Shown: positions 53,695 through 61,851, counted from the stretch's first letter. The stretch is DNA of 64,000 nt from Bacillus sp. FJAT-26390 (GCF_001682865.1 NZ_MAQX01000001.1:62001-126000), one strand, 5' to 3'. A program made the numbers and translations. The notes: generated from the sequence alone by a model not told the origin.

Positions 53695-54483
53695 ATGGAT
53701 TTTGGATTGTTATTGGAGTATGGCTGGGTACTGCTTGTACTAATTGCGCTTGAGGGTCTGCTCGCAGCGGACAACGCGCTCGTACTGGCGATTATGGTCA
53801 AGCATTTGCCTGAAGCGGAACGTAAGAAGGCCTTGTTCTATGGTTTGGCGGGCGCGTTTGTTTTCCGCTTTGGTTCGTTGTTTGCGATATCGTTTTTGGT
53901 GGATGTCTGGCAGGTGCAAGCCATCGGCGCACTTTATCTCCTGTTCATTGCGCTCAACCACATATTGCGTAAGGTCATCGTAAAAAAAGGCGAGGATTCC
54001 GCAGCCAAGAGTGCAGGGAAGGAACCAAAGAAAAGCGGTTTCTGGATGACTGTCCTCAAGGTTGAAGTGGCGGATATCGCATTTGCGATCGATTCGATTC
54101 TGGCAGCGGTAGCGCTTGCCGTTGCATTGCCGGCAACGACCTTGCCGAAAATCGGAGGCATGGATGGCGGTCACTTTATCGTCATTTTCCTAGGTGGATT
54201 TATCGGTCTTATCATTATGCGTTTTGCAGCGAATATGTTCGTGAAGCTGCTCGAGAGCAGACCTGCTCTGGAAGTTGCCGCATTCTGCATCGTCGGCTGG
54301 GTTGGCGTTAAGCTAGCGGTCCATACGCTTGCACATCCATCATTGCACGTTATCCCGCATGATTTTGCGGAATCGGCAGGCTGGAAAGTAACATTTTACG
54401 TAGTGCTTCTGCTCATCGCGGTAACAGGTTGGTTCCTATCAGGCAGTAAAGAGAAGCAAAACCAAGCTTCGAAAGCGGCCTAA
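53695..54483 (+). CDS. TerC-family integral membrane protein
   Basis: The 262-residue protein has about seven membrane segments. GLLAADNALVLAIMVKHLP (residues about 22-40) and VEVADIAFAIDSILAAVALAVALP carry the paired Asp residues in membrane helices typical of TerC. Bacillus relatives (YceF, YkoY) load or export manganese for secreted metalloenzymes. The Mn2+ riboswitch before the gene supports a manganese role here. ATG 53695 has GGGAGG 8 bases upstream. A strong terminator follows. Confidence 0.93.
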   Translation: MDFGLLLEYGWVLLVLIALEGLLAADNALVLAIMVKHLPEAERKKALFYGLAGAFVFRFGSLFAISFLVDVWQVQAIGALYLLFIALNHILRKVIVKKGEDSAAKSAGKEPKKSGFWMTVLKVEVADIAFAIDSILAAVALAVALPATTLPKIGGMDGGHFIVIFLGGFIGLIIMRFAANMFVKLLESRPALEVAAFCIVGWVGVKLAVHTLAHPSLHVIPHDFAESAGWKVTFYVVLLLIAVTGWFLSGSKEKQNQASKAA

Positions 54484-54509
54484 GCAAAATATAAAAATGA
54501 TTGAAGGCT

Positions 54510-54547
54510 GCAGCCTGTTGAGATAGTTCAACAGGCTGCTTTTTTTA
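54510..54547 (+). terminator. Rho-independent terminator
   Basis: GCAGCCTGTTGA and TCAACAGGCTGC form a 12-bp stem, then seven T, right after the terC-like gene. Confidence 0.95.
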
Positions 54548-54599
54548 TAGATATGCGGATAAAGGAGCTTTATGGATATGAAAATGAACAAACACAGCT

Positions 54600-54857
54600 C
54601 TGAACATTATATTTGGGGGAGATAGGGTCAAAAGGTTTTGCAACCGAAGCGGCTAAAAAGCCTTGCTTGAATTTGGTTTCCGCGAGCTCGGCCTCCATCG
54701 AATATTTGCGACTTGCCGCCCGGATAACTTAGGTTCCGCCAAAGTACTGCAAAAAATAGGCATGTCTTATGAAGGGCATATAAGGGAACATAAACGGCAT
54801 AATGAGAAATGGCTAGACTCTCATCAATACTCGATTTTAGAAAGTGAATATAGTTGA
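54600..54857 (+). pseudogene. Decayed GNAT (RimJ/RimL-like) acetyltransferase gene
   Basis: The residual product is a clear GNAT C-terminal half: GFATEAAK near 54632, then after a frame change LLEFGFRELGLHRIFATCRPDNLGSAKVLQKIGM, and a tail ending ESEYS with TGA at 54855-54857. At least two frame breaks are visible, one in AAAAGGTTTTG (a G missing from the expected GGGTTT) and one in CTAAAAAGCC. An in-frame TAG occurs in GGGGGAGATAG. The N-terminal half is absent. The intact 3' end and terminator show the decay is recent or partial. Confidence 0.8.
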
Positions 54858-54871
54858 ATATCACGTGGATG

Positions 54872-54900
54872 AGCAGGCGCTAAGTACGCCTGTTTTATTT
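54872..54900 (+). terminator. Terminator after GNAT pseudogene, copy 2 of a repeated element
   Basis: CAGGCG (54874-54879) and CGCCTG (54887-54892) with a 7-base loop precede TTTTATTT. The surrounding 50 bases closely resemble 48237-48290. Confidence 0.65.
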
Positions 54901-54993
54901 CATTATGCAGGCTGGAAGAGCTTGAAAAGCAATTCAGAAGGAAACGATTATTCTCCAACACGACAACACATACTAACAAAAAGGAGTGAGGTT

Positions 54994-55146
54994 ATGGAAA
55001 ATAATAAAGACAACACGAAGGCAGATGACAAGCCAACAATTATGAATTACGACTATGTTTGGGGCAGTGATCAGGACGAATATGTGAACGCTGATCTGCA
55101 AGCTGAGGAAGCGCCGGAGCAAGGCAATGATAATGCGCAAAAATAA
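54994..55146 (+). CDS. Small acidic protein of unknown function
   Basis: This 50-residue very hydrophilic and acidic protein (MENNKDNTKADDKPTIMNYD..., with GSDQDEYVNADLQAEEAPEQ) has no signal peptide or membrane segment. The ATG at 54994 has an excellent ribosome site (AAGGAGTGAGG), and a strong terminator follows the stop, so the unit is a complete small gene. The family is not recognised. Low complexity at both ends suggests a largely disordered protein, perhaps spore- or stress-related, but nothing shows this. Confidence 0.65.
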   Translation: MENNKDNTKADDKPTIMNYDYVWGSDQDEYVNADLQAEEAPEQGNDNAQK

Positions 55147-55170
55147 ATGAACGTGCAAGCAAGAAAAAGC

Positions 55171-55214
55171 AAACCTCTTTACAGTGAACGCATTTACTGT
55201 AAAGAGGTTTTTTG
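55171..55214 (+). terminator. Rho-independent terminator
   Basis: AAACCTCTTTACAGT and ACTGTAAAGAGGTTT form a 15-bp stem, then TTT. It ends the small-protein transcript. Confidence 0.92.
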
Positions 55215-55300
55215 CGATGGGCGCTTACCTATCGAGGTTGACTTTCACCTTACGTCATCGTTTATCCTCCACATATCAAATGATATAGGAGTGATTTTTT

Positions 55301-56590
55301 ATGAAAATTTTAATTAAAGACGTAGTGATCCTGTCCATGGCAGGAGATGATCAGCCGATAAAAGGAGACATCCTTATTGAAGGCGATAAAATCAAGCAAT
55401 TGGGGAAGCAGCTTTTTGATGAGGCAGACGAGGTTATTCAAGGGCAAGGCATGGTTGCTATGCCTGGTCTTATCAATGCGCATCAACATACTCCTATGAG
55501 CTTGTTGAAAGGTTTTTCGGATGATTTGAAGTTAATGGATTGGCTCACTCAAAAAATGCTGCCTGCCGAAGCAAAAATGACACCAGAGGATATCTACTGG
55601 GGAGCTAAGCTTTCGATGGCCGAAATGATTAAATCTGGGACTACAGCTTTTGCCGATATGTATGTCCATATGAATGAAATTGCTGCAGCGGTGTCTGAAG
55701 TTGGCATGCGTGCTTCATTGACTAGAGGTCTCGTATTCCTTGAGGACGACGGAGGCAAGCGGATAGCGGAAGCGCTGGAGTTGATTGAACGATGGAATGG
55801 ACGAGCAGATGGTAGGATCACAACTATGTTGGGACCGCATGCTCCGTACACATGTCCCCCTGAACCTTTAATAGATATTATAAAAATGGCGGAGCAGATG
55901 AGTATTCCCGTTCATATTCATTTGGCGGAAACGAAGGAGGAGGTCATAAAAATTCGAGAAAAATACAATCAGACCCCCACCGAATATTTGTACCATTTGG
56001 GTCTCTTTGAGAGAGCGCGTGTCCTGTTAGCGCATAGCGTACATCTAACTCGCCGGGATATTGGATTTTTAAGAGGGATTCGTGGCGGAGTATCTCATAA
56101 CCCGGTAAGCAATTTGAAGTTAGGCTGCGGGATTGCGCCTGTAATTGAAATGATTAACCAGGGCATTGTCGTAGGGCTTGGCACGGACGGGGCGGGAAGT
56201 GCAGCAACGGTCGATATGTTCGAGGAGATCAAGGCAGCAACATGGCTCCAAAAGTTAGATTACGGCGATCCTACTGTGCTCTCCGCTCGCAGAACGCTGC
56301 AAATGGCGACGATCAATGGTGCGAAATTGTTAAATATCGAGGATCAAACAGGAACGCTCGAAATCGGAAAAAAAGCAGATATCATTCTTATTGACATGAA
56401 AAAACCACATTTACAGCCCGTCCATCATGTAGAATCACTGCTAGCATATAGTGTAAATGGAGCGGACGTTGATACAACGATTGTAAACGGCAAAGTGCTG
56501 ATGAAAAATCGGAAGTTGCTAACGATCGACGAAGATGAATTGTTTGAACAAGTAGCTGCCCGTGCTTTAAAAATCGTAGAAGGAATTTAA
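55301..56590 (+). CDS. mtaD: Amidohydrolase, MtaD-like (methylthioadenosine/S-adenosylhomocysteine deaminase)
   Basis: The 429-residue metal-dependent deaminase has the TrzA/MtaD pattern: MPGLINAHQHTPMSLLKGFSDDLKLMDWL (His-x-His), GPHAPYTCPPE, VHIHLAETKEEV, LAHSVHLT, SHNPVSNLKLGCGIAP and GLGTDGAGSAATVDMFEEIKAAT (metal Asp). It deaminates adenine-type nucleosides such as S-adenosylhomocysteine. Substrate choice among relatives is inferred. The ribosome site AGGAGTG precedes the ATG. It stands alone, with no salvage partners nearby. Confidence 0.9.
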   Translation: MKILIKDVVILSMAGDDQPIKGDILIEGDKIKQLGKQLFDEADEVIQGQGMVAMPGLINAHQHTPMSLLKGFSDDLKLMDWLTQKMLPAEAKMTPEDIYWGAKLSMAEMIKSGTTAFADMYVHMNEIAAAVSEVGMRASLTRGLVFLEDDGGKRIAEALELIERWNGRADGRITTMLGPHAPYTCPPEPLIDIIKMAEQMSIPVHIHLAETKEEVIKIREKYNQTPTEYLYHLGLFERARVLLAHSVHLTRRDIGFLRGIRGGVSHNPVSNLKLGCGIAPVIEMINQGIVVGLGTDGAGSAATVDMFEEIKAATWLQKLDYGDPTVLSARRTLQMATINGAKLLNIEDQTGTLEIGKKADIILIDMKKPHLQPVHHVESLLAYSVNGADVDTTIVNGKVLMKNRKLLTIDEDELFEQVAARALKIVEGI

Positions 56591-56780
56591 TCTCATTGAT
56601 TTTTTAGTCGGTAAAAGCATGAACCATAGCCATGATGTTGTTTGAGCAATCGCAGGATTTTTTGAGGTTATGTGGAATTAATATTAAAATAGAACAAAAT
56701 GAAGTTGGAGTTGGGGAAGGCTAATCGTAATTTCAATAACCGTTAGCCAATCACCTTATAAAAACATTGGAGTGAACAGG

Positions 56781-57137
56781 ATGAATGTCATTTCGAGTAA
56801 AGCAGGAGCGATTTTTGTTCCGGTAAGCGACATTAGAGAAGCGCGGGAATGGTATTGCTCCATTCTTGAACTAGAGCCTGTTTTTGATATTATCTCAGAC
56901 CATCTCTGCTGTATACCGCTGGACAATAACGGTTTGAATCTGGTTTTAGACAGCAAGATCTATAACGAGGATTCCCGCTTTAGAAATCCAACCTTCCATT
57001 TTAATGCGGACGACATACATGAGGCTTATCAATTCATGAAAGACCATGGCGTTGAGCTGGTTACCGAAATAGAGAATGGCCATTGGTTTAATTTTAAAGA
57101 TCCAGACGGGAACTTATTGATGATTTGTAAATGCTGA
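56781..57137 (+). CDS. VOC-family protein
   Basis: The 118-residue single-domain vicinal-oxygen-chelate protein contains AIFVPVSDIREAREWYCSILELEPVFDI and ends with HWFNFKDPDGNLLMICKC, where Glu is replaced by Ile-Cys at the usual last metal-ligand place. It may therefore bind a ligand without catalysis. ATG 56781 has GGAGTG upstream; the GTG at 56772 is inside that site. A terminator follows directly. Confidence 0.85.
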   Translation: MNVISSKAGAIFVPVSDIREAREWYCSILELEPVFDIISDHLCCIPLDNNGLNLVLDSKIYNEDSRFRNPTFHFNADDIHEAYQFMKDHGVELVTEIENGHWFNFKDPDGNLLMICKC

Positions 57138-57149
57138 GTAGATGACAAG

Positions 57150-57184
57150 GAAAGGCTGCCGATCAAAATCGGCAGCCTTTTCTC
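57150..57184 (+). terminator. Rho-independent terminator
   Basis: AAAGGCTGCCGAT and ATCGGCAGCCTTT form a 13-bp stem with a CAAA loop, followed by TCTC. Confidence 0.88.
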
Positions 57185-57293
57185 AACCTAACGGTAAGGA
57201 TAAAGCAACCGTAATCGCTGAATTAATTGATTTAGCCTTGGAACAATTTGGGTAACGATTGCGTTTTAAAATAAGAGGAGGTGGGAGTAACAT

Positions 57294-57881
57294 TTGAAAC
57301 AAATATTGAATCTGAGCTTTCTTTGTTTAGCGTTGATTGTTTTGCTTAGTGCTTGTGGTCATGGAAATGGAGAATTATCTGGGCAGCAGCCTTCAACAAT
57401 AGACCCAGAGATTACGAAGAAGATGAGTGAACCAAAGCTTGTCCAGAAGGACGATCTATTTGAAATGAAACTAAACATAACCAAGACAACATTTAAAGTC
57501 GGTGAACCAATCGTTTATTCAACTTCGCTCACCTATATTGGAGAGCAAAAGTCCTTCACAATTTGGGGACCGGAGACTTATATTGGCTTTTATCTGACTG
57601 ATGGCAAGAAGTTACGGATGGACGGTGCGAGCACCATGGAGTTGATGTCGACTAAGTTAATTCGCGGGGAAACGCTTGAGTTCCCTTTCTCTAAGAGCGG
57701 GGGGTATGGCTCTAAGGACCCTGATGCCGATTTTTGGAAAAAGTTTTATTCAGAAAAAGACCTGCTGCTACCACCAGGGACGTATCTCATTGCTGCAAGC
57801 TGTAATTTTTCACTTACGCAGGAAGTGGTAGATAGCCATTATAAGGGGGAAGTTTATACAACTATTACGGTGGTGGAGTAA
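57294..57881 (+). CDS. Hypothetical lipoprotein
   Basis: The 195-residue protein has a signal peptide ending in LLSAC, lipidated Cys21 followed by GHGNGE, so it is anchored to the outer face of the membrane. The mature part is beta-rich (FEMKLNITKTTFKVGEPIVYSTSLTYIG, YIGFYLTDGKKLRM, PGTYLIAASCNFSL) and looks like an Ig-like or BsuPI-type sandwich. No enzymatic motif is seen. The start is TTG 57294 with GGAGGTGGGAG upstream. It stands alone. Confidence 0.75.
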   Translation: MKQILNLSFLCLALIVLLSACGHGNGELSGQQPSTIDPEITKKMSEPKLVQKDDLFEMKLNITKTTFKVGEPIVYSTSLTYIGEQKSFTIWGPETYIGFYLTDGKKLRMDGASTMELMSTKLIRGETLEFPFSKSGGYGSKDPDADFWKKFYSEKDLLLPPGTYLIAASCNFSLTQEVVDSHYKGEVYTTITVVE

Positions 57882-57909
57882 CCCGGTTCGCATGCGGGCT
57901 GGGTTTTTC
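57880..57909 (+). terminator. Probable terminator after lipoprotein gene
   Basis: AACCCGG...GGCTGGGTT pairs at both ends around GCATGC, followed by TTTTC. Confidence 0.5.
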
Positions 57910-58154
57910 TATGTCCCGAAAACGATCATTCGAATGGTGCATAGCAATAAATTACTCTGTGCTCACAAATAAGTGTATACTGCCATTACGGAGCGAAACG
58001 CGATGTGCGAGCTGGTAGAAACGGACGAGAGTCTGCCATTCGATGTGTCCTTGCACTGCGTTAATTATCAAACGTTCCGAAGACCACAGCTATATTAAAT
58101 CGGGCAAGATAAAAATATTGTATGGGGATAGCCTAAAATCTGGAGGCGTTAAAC

Positions 58155-58577
58155 ATGGTTCAATCAATCGTACATATCGCACTTGTTGTAAAAGATTATG
58201 ATGAGGCAATAGACTTCTATACGACTAAGCTGAATTTCACTTTAGTTGAAGATATTTATCAGCCGGAGCAAGATAAACGGTGGGTAGTCGTTGCGCCGCC
58301 TGGCTCGGTCGGCACGACAATTTTGCTTGCGAGAGCATCTAAGCCGGAACAAGAGCCGTTTGTAGGCAACCAAACAGGCGGCAGAGTATTTCTATTTTTA
58401 AACACGGATGATTTTTGGAAAGATTATAATGAAATGGTCTCAAGGGGAGTAGAGTTTGTGAGGGAGCCAAAAGCTCAATCGTACGGGATGGTTGCCGTAT
58501 TTAAGGATCTATACGGGAACCTATGGGATTTGCTGGAGATGAAAGCGGATCATCCTATTTCCAAACGAATCATTTGA
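58155..58577 (+). CDS. VOC-family protein (glyoxalase-like)
   Basis: The protein has 140 residues. It begins IVHIALVVKDYDEAIDFYTTKLNFTLVED and ends VAVFKDLYGNLWDLLEM, with the His and Glu metal ligands of the fold in place. It is of the type related to glyoxalases or extradiol dioxygenases; the substrate is unknown. GGAGGCG precedes the ATG. The remnant of an O-methyltransferase gene directly follows its stop. Confidence 0.88.
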   Translation: MVQSIVHIALVVKDYDEAIDFYTTKLNFTLVEDIYQPEQDKRWVVVAPPGSVGTTILLARASKPEQEPFVGNQTGGRVFLFLNTDDFWKDYNEMVSRGVEFVREPKAQSYGMVAVFKDLYGNLWDLLEMKADHPISKRII

Positions 58578-58589
58578 ATCAGGTTCAGG

Positions 58590-58751
58590 GCGGAAGCAGA
58601 CAATGGTTCGTTTTTGCGAGTACAAATTGAAATTGTGTTTCGTAGGGAATTTTATGATCTGTTAGCAGAGGAACCTAATATTAAGGCAACTGCCCTTCAA
58701 ACCGTTGGAGGTAAGGGGTATGATGGGTTCGTAAAAGGAATGGTTAAATAA
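58590..58751 (+). pseudogene. C-terminal remnant of a class I O-methyltransferase gene
   Basis: In the frame ending TAA at 58749-58751 the product reads REFYDLLAEEPNIKATALQ followed by TVGGKGYDGFVKGMVK. This is the typical C-terminal end of SAM-dependent O-methyltransferases of the CmoM/Methyltransf_24 type (ATA-Q-TVG-KGYDGF). An ADNG piece upstream matches the ADN-V-R strand. No start codon, ribosome site or SAM-binding domain is present. About three quarters of the gene is missing, lost in a deletion adjoining the VOC gene. Confidence 0.7.
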
Positions 58752-58792
58752 TTTATCATTTATTAAAATACGGTGTGGAGCGAGGAATCATA

Positions 58793-59197
58793 TTGAATCA
58801 CATGTATAACGAATTTCTAATTAGCGATGATAAGTCACTGATTGATGTAGACATCGTTTGTAAATTTTTATCTAGAAGTCACTGGGCAAATAAAAGATCA
58901 GCGGAAACCATTATTAAATCAATCCATCATTCAATTTGTTTTGGCATCTATGAAAGTAGAAGACAGGTTGGATTCGCGCGAATCGTAACGGACGGGGCAA
59001 CGATTTATTATTTGTGTGATGTTTTTATCGATGAAGAATTTAGAGGTAAAGGGTTAGGGAAGAAGCTAGTGGAATTAATTACGAAAGAATACGAAGGAAT
59101 AAGCGGCATACTGCGCACTCTCGATGCCCACAGCTTGTACGAACAGTATGGTTTTAAAAAAGATGCGGAACGGTTTATGAACAGCGTCCCGAAATAA
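58793..59197 (+). CDS. GNAT-family N-acetyltransferase
   Basis: The 134-residue protein has the acetyl-CoA binding block VFIDEEFRGKGLGKKLVELI (R-G-x-G-x-G variant RGKGLG). FGIYESRRQVGFARIVTDGATIYYLCD is the preceding beta4 strand, and LYEQYGFKKDAERFM is the usual end. Substrate is unknown. The start is uncertain: TTG 58793 has GAGGAA about 7 bases upstream, with ATG 58802 and GTG 58775 as alternatives. It is AT-rich, like the genes around it. Confidence 0.88.
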   Translation: MNHMYNEFLISDDKSLIDVDIVCKFLSRSHWANKRSAETIIKSIHHSICFGIYESRRQVGFARIVTDGATIYYLCDVFIDEEFRGKGLGKKLVELITKEYEGISGILRTLDAHSLYEQYGFKKDAERFMNSVPK

Positions 59198-59248
59198 ATT
59201 TATATGAGCAAGCTCGCTTCAAGTAGTGCACGTAAGGAGGAACAAGCA

Positions 59249-59725
59249 ATGGAGATAAGAAAATTCATAGCGATCGATATTAATCAGATTGTCTCCTTGT
59301 TCTATGAAACCGTACATTCTGTAAACAAACGGGATTATTCCGAAGAGCAGCTTGCGGCATGGGCTCCCAAAGATAAAGAAATGCTCACGCTGAAAGCTTG
59401 GGAAGTATCGATGAGCCAGAACATCACCTATGTTGCTGAAATCAGCCGTAAAATAGTCGGTTTTGCTGACATGACTAAGCAGGGTCATTTAGACAGGCTT
59501 TACGTTCATAAGGATTTTCAAGGGCAAGGAATCGCTTCGGCAGTGGTGGGCACGCTTGAATTTGAGGCGAGTAAGCTAGGTCTTGTTGAAGTTGATACAG
59601 AAGCAAGCATTACGGCGAAACCTTTTTTTGAACGTCAAGGTTACGAAGTCATTCAGAGGCAGGCTGTGGAACGCAGTGGCGTGGAATTAGTGAATTTCAA
59701 GATGGTTAAAAAGTTGCTGCTTTAA
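59249..59725 (+). CDS. GNAT-family N-acetyltransferase
   Basis: The 158-residue protein has FADMTKQGHLDRLYVHKDFQGQGIASAVVGTLEFEA as strand beta4, then the acetyl-CoA loop (Q-G-Q-G-I-A). FFERQGYEVIQRQAVERSGVELVNFKMVK follows, as in YafP/ElaA-type acetyltransferases. The start at 59249 follows AAGGAGG; an ATG 15 codons upstream has no ribosome site. It lies 51 bp after another acetyltransferase gene of different subtype, so this is a tandem but not a duplication. Confidence 0.9.
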   Translation: MEIRKFIAIDINQIVSLFYETVHSVNKRDYSEEQLAAWAPKDKEMLTLKAWEVSMSQNITYVAEISRKIVGFADMTKQGHLDRLYVHKDFQGQGIASAVVGTLEFEASKLGLVEVDTEASITAKPFFERQGYEVIQRQAVERSGVELVNFKMVKKLLL

Positions 59726-59794
59726 AGGAGTACAAGATCCGCTGAAATGTGACTTACATCTTCTAATGAAATTCCTTTTGCAGGATTACTTTTT

Positions 59795-60334
59795 CTAAGC
59801 GGAATTAATTTCATTCCTCTCCAATAATCTCGATAGTTGGTCCGCCATATACGCTGGGGGATGAGGCATTTTATGCTGAATCCACCATTCCAAGATGCCG
59901 ATGAAAGCCGATGCCATAAATTGGGCGTTCAGTTCATTGTCTATGGAAGGCTTGCTCTCCTGCCTATCGAGCTTCTCTTTCACGTTAGCAGACACGAATG
60001 TCAACAGGCGCTCCCGGAATACGGATGTCCTTTTATTGGAGAGCATAGCAGAGAAGAACAAAATATTTTCCTCGAAATAATTAAATACCGGCTTCAGATC
60101 GTTGATCAGCGTTGCTTCTCCCTGATTTATTTCATTTGCACTGCAAAACGTGATCAACCATTCCCCATCATTCGTTGGTCTCCTGAGCGCTGTTTCGACT
60201 GCTGGATCCCACCGCCCCAGTTCATGCTCGAATGCCGCCACAAGAGCTTCATAACTAAGACCCGAAGGGATATCTTCGCGAATAATCGATGAACGAGTAA
60301 CCATTTTGTATGGACGGTATGGCAAAAGTGACAT
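59795..60334 (-). CDS. TetR-like protein lacking a recognisable DNA-binding domain
   Basis: The 179-residue helical protein resembles the C-terminal ligand domain of TetR/AcrR regulators (LKPVFNYFEENILFFSAMLSNKR, then FMASAFIGILEWWIQHKMPHPPAYMADQLSRLL). The first 45 residues show no TetR helix-turn-helix. The ATG at 60334 has a strong ribosome site (AAGGGAGG), and the sequence upstream looks like a promoter region with no further coding. So it is either a truncated regulator that kept expression signals or a separate helical family. The divergent exporter gene at 60608 is a typical TetR target. Confidence 0.55.
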   Translation of the reverse strand: MSLLPYRPYKMVTRSSIIREDIPSGLSYEALVAAFEHELGRWDPAVETALRRPTNDGEWLITFCSANEINQGEATLINDLKPVFNYFEENILFFSAMLSNKRTSVFRERLLTFVSANVKEKLDRQESKPSIDNELNAQFMASAFIGILEWWIQHKMPHPPAYMADQLSRLLERNEINSA

Positions 60335-60607
60335 CAGATTCCTCCCTTGATGAAGCTGTTTTCACCCTATTCTATTCTCTGTTTTAACCGCAAGAACGAG
60401 ATGGAGAAGGGAAATTTTGTTGCAATGTTTATGCTTATACAACAGAACTAATGTATAATAAAATAATTCTCTTGAGAGTGAGCTGAAAGCCGATGATGTA
60501 TTCACCGCTATTTGAAAATGATGTACCTGTAATTATTCTCCCTTAACGGTGGAATAACTACAACTCCGTTAAGGACAGGAATTGTCTAAAAAAACGGAGG
60601 GTACAAA

Positions 60608-61480
60608 ATGAAAAACACTTTATTAGGTTCTTTATATTTATCAATCGCTGCCAGTATTTGGGGCGGGATGTATGTTGTCGTAAAAGTGGTGGTCGATGTT
60701 GTGCCGCCGCTTGAATTGGTATGGTTTCGCTATGTCATTGCTCTTGTTGCATTGCTCATTATTGGCGTTGCCACAAAACAATCTTGGCGCGTTGCAAAAC
60801 GTGACTGGCTACTCATATCGTTGATTGGCCTTATTGGAAATACGATTTCCATTGTGTCCCAAGAAGTGGGGACGATGCTTTCCAGTGCGCAGATGGGTGC
60901 CATTATCACTTCAACGACGCCTGCATTCATGGTCGTGTTTGCCCGTATCCTCTTAAAAGAAAAATTGACGTTAAAGAAAGCCATTTCTATTCTTTTGGCA
61001 ACTGCGGGTGTCTGCATAATTGTTGGAAATGCCCATATTGATTCAACGAATCAGCTTGGCGGCGCATCGCTCCTTCTTGCAGCGCTGACATGGTCGCTCA
61101 TGTCTGTTCTAGTTAAGCGTGTACCGGGGCAATATTCACAGATAGTCGTAACTAGCTATGCTATTCTAGTGGCGATCGTGTTGCTGACACCTTTTACAGT
61201 TGGCCGATTAGCTGAGCTCGATTTTCAAGCGATGCTGCAGCCATCTGTGTGGAGCGGTCTTTTATACTTGGGCGTCGTATCGACAGCATGTGCTTTCTTG
61301 TTATGGAACCGCGGACTTCATATGCTCAATGCGTCAAGCGGAGGGTTGTTTTTCTTCTTTCAGCCTATAGTTGGTACTTTTTTAGGCTGGTTATTGCTAG
61401 GTGAACAAATTGGTCTTTCTTTTTGGTTAGGAACGCTATTCATCTTTATCGGCGTGTTATTAGTCATTCGGGAAAAATAA
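60608..61480 (+). CDS. DMT-superfamily EamA transporter
   Basis: The 290-residue protein has ten membrane segments in two EamA repeats. The first begins LYLSIAASIWGGMYVVVKVVVDVVPPLELVWFRY; the second begins NQLGGASLLLAALTWSLMSVLVKR. The end, FQPIVGTFLGWLLLGEQIGLSFWLGTLFIFIGVLLVI, is the standard final pair of helices. Such proteins export amino acids or other metabolites. ACGGAGGG precedes the ATG. It is divergent from the TetR-like gene across 273 bp. Confidence 0.93.
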   Translation: MKNTLLGSLYLSIAASIWGGMYVVVKVVVDVVPPLELVWFRYVIALVALLIIGVATKQSWRVAKRDWLLISLIGLIGNTISIVSQEVGTMLSSAQMGAIITSTTPAFMVVFARILLKEKLTLKKAISILLATAGVCIIVGNAHIDSTNQLGGASLLLAALTWSLMSVLVKRVPGQYSQIVVTSYAILVAIVLLTPFTVGRLAELDFQAMLQPSVWSGLLYLGVVSTACAFLLWNRGLHMLNASSGGLFFFFQPIVGTFLGWLLLGEQIGLSFWLGTLFIFIGVLLVIREK

Positions 61481-61490
61481 GCATCAGGAA

Positions 61491-61531
61491 AAAAGCTGGT
61501 TGGTGATCGTTTGCCGATCAGCTTTTTTTTG
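61491..61531 (+). terminator. Rho-independent terminator
   Basis: AAAAAGCTG...GATCG and CGATCAGCTTTTTTTT form a stem with an internal asymmetric bulge, ending in eight T, right after the exporter gene. Confidence 0.8.
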
Positions 61532-61592
61532 TAAGACAAACAAGGACGGGCTGCGCTCTTTGCGATAAAAAAAAGACATACAGGAAGCTTGG

Positions 61593-61805
61593 ATGAAAAA
61601 AAGGTACATCTTGTTATTGCTTTTGCTAATCAGCCTTTTGTTGTTAATCGGCTATAATAGGTACTTTTATCAATTCAAAGATCCTAATCATGCAACCATA
61701 TTTGTGAATCCGATCAAATCGCCTGACGGTCAATATCAAGCAAGCGCTTATTATTTGCCCTATGGCGGTGCAGCAGGCGGGATTAAACAAGCTGATCCGC
61801 ATTAG
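61593..61805 (+). pseudogene. Truncated DUF5412-like membrane-anchored protein
   Basis: The 70-residue product has one N-terminal membrane segment (YILLLLLLISLLLLIGY), then the segment SPDGQYQASAYYLPYGGAAGG that resembles the start of the DUF5412 domain. It stops after eight further residues (IKQADPH), where relatives continue for about 50 more. A terminator hairpin follows immediately, so the 3' part is missing and the gene looks deleted inside. A genuine short protein is possible. Family recognition is tentative. Confidence 0.5.
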
Positions 61806-61816
61806 GCCAAATGAAA

Positions 61817-61851
61817 GATCGCCCGGCTATTCCAGCCGCGGCGTTTTTTTT
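61817..61851 (+). terminator. Rho-independent terminator
   Basis: CGCCCGGCT and AGCCGCGGCG pair with one bulge over ATTCC, then eight T. Confidence 0.8.

Noticed and set aside
58793..59725. Tandem GNAT genes as a recent duplication
   Set aside because: The two proteins differ in layout and share only the acetyl-CoA loop, so they are distinct subfamilies.
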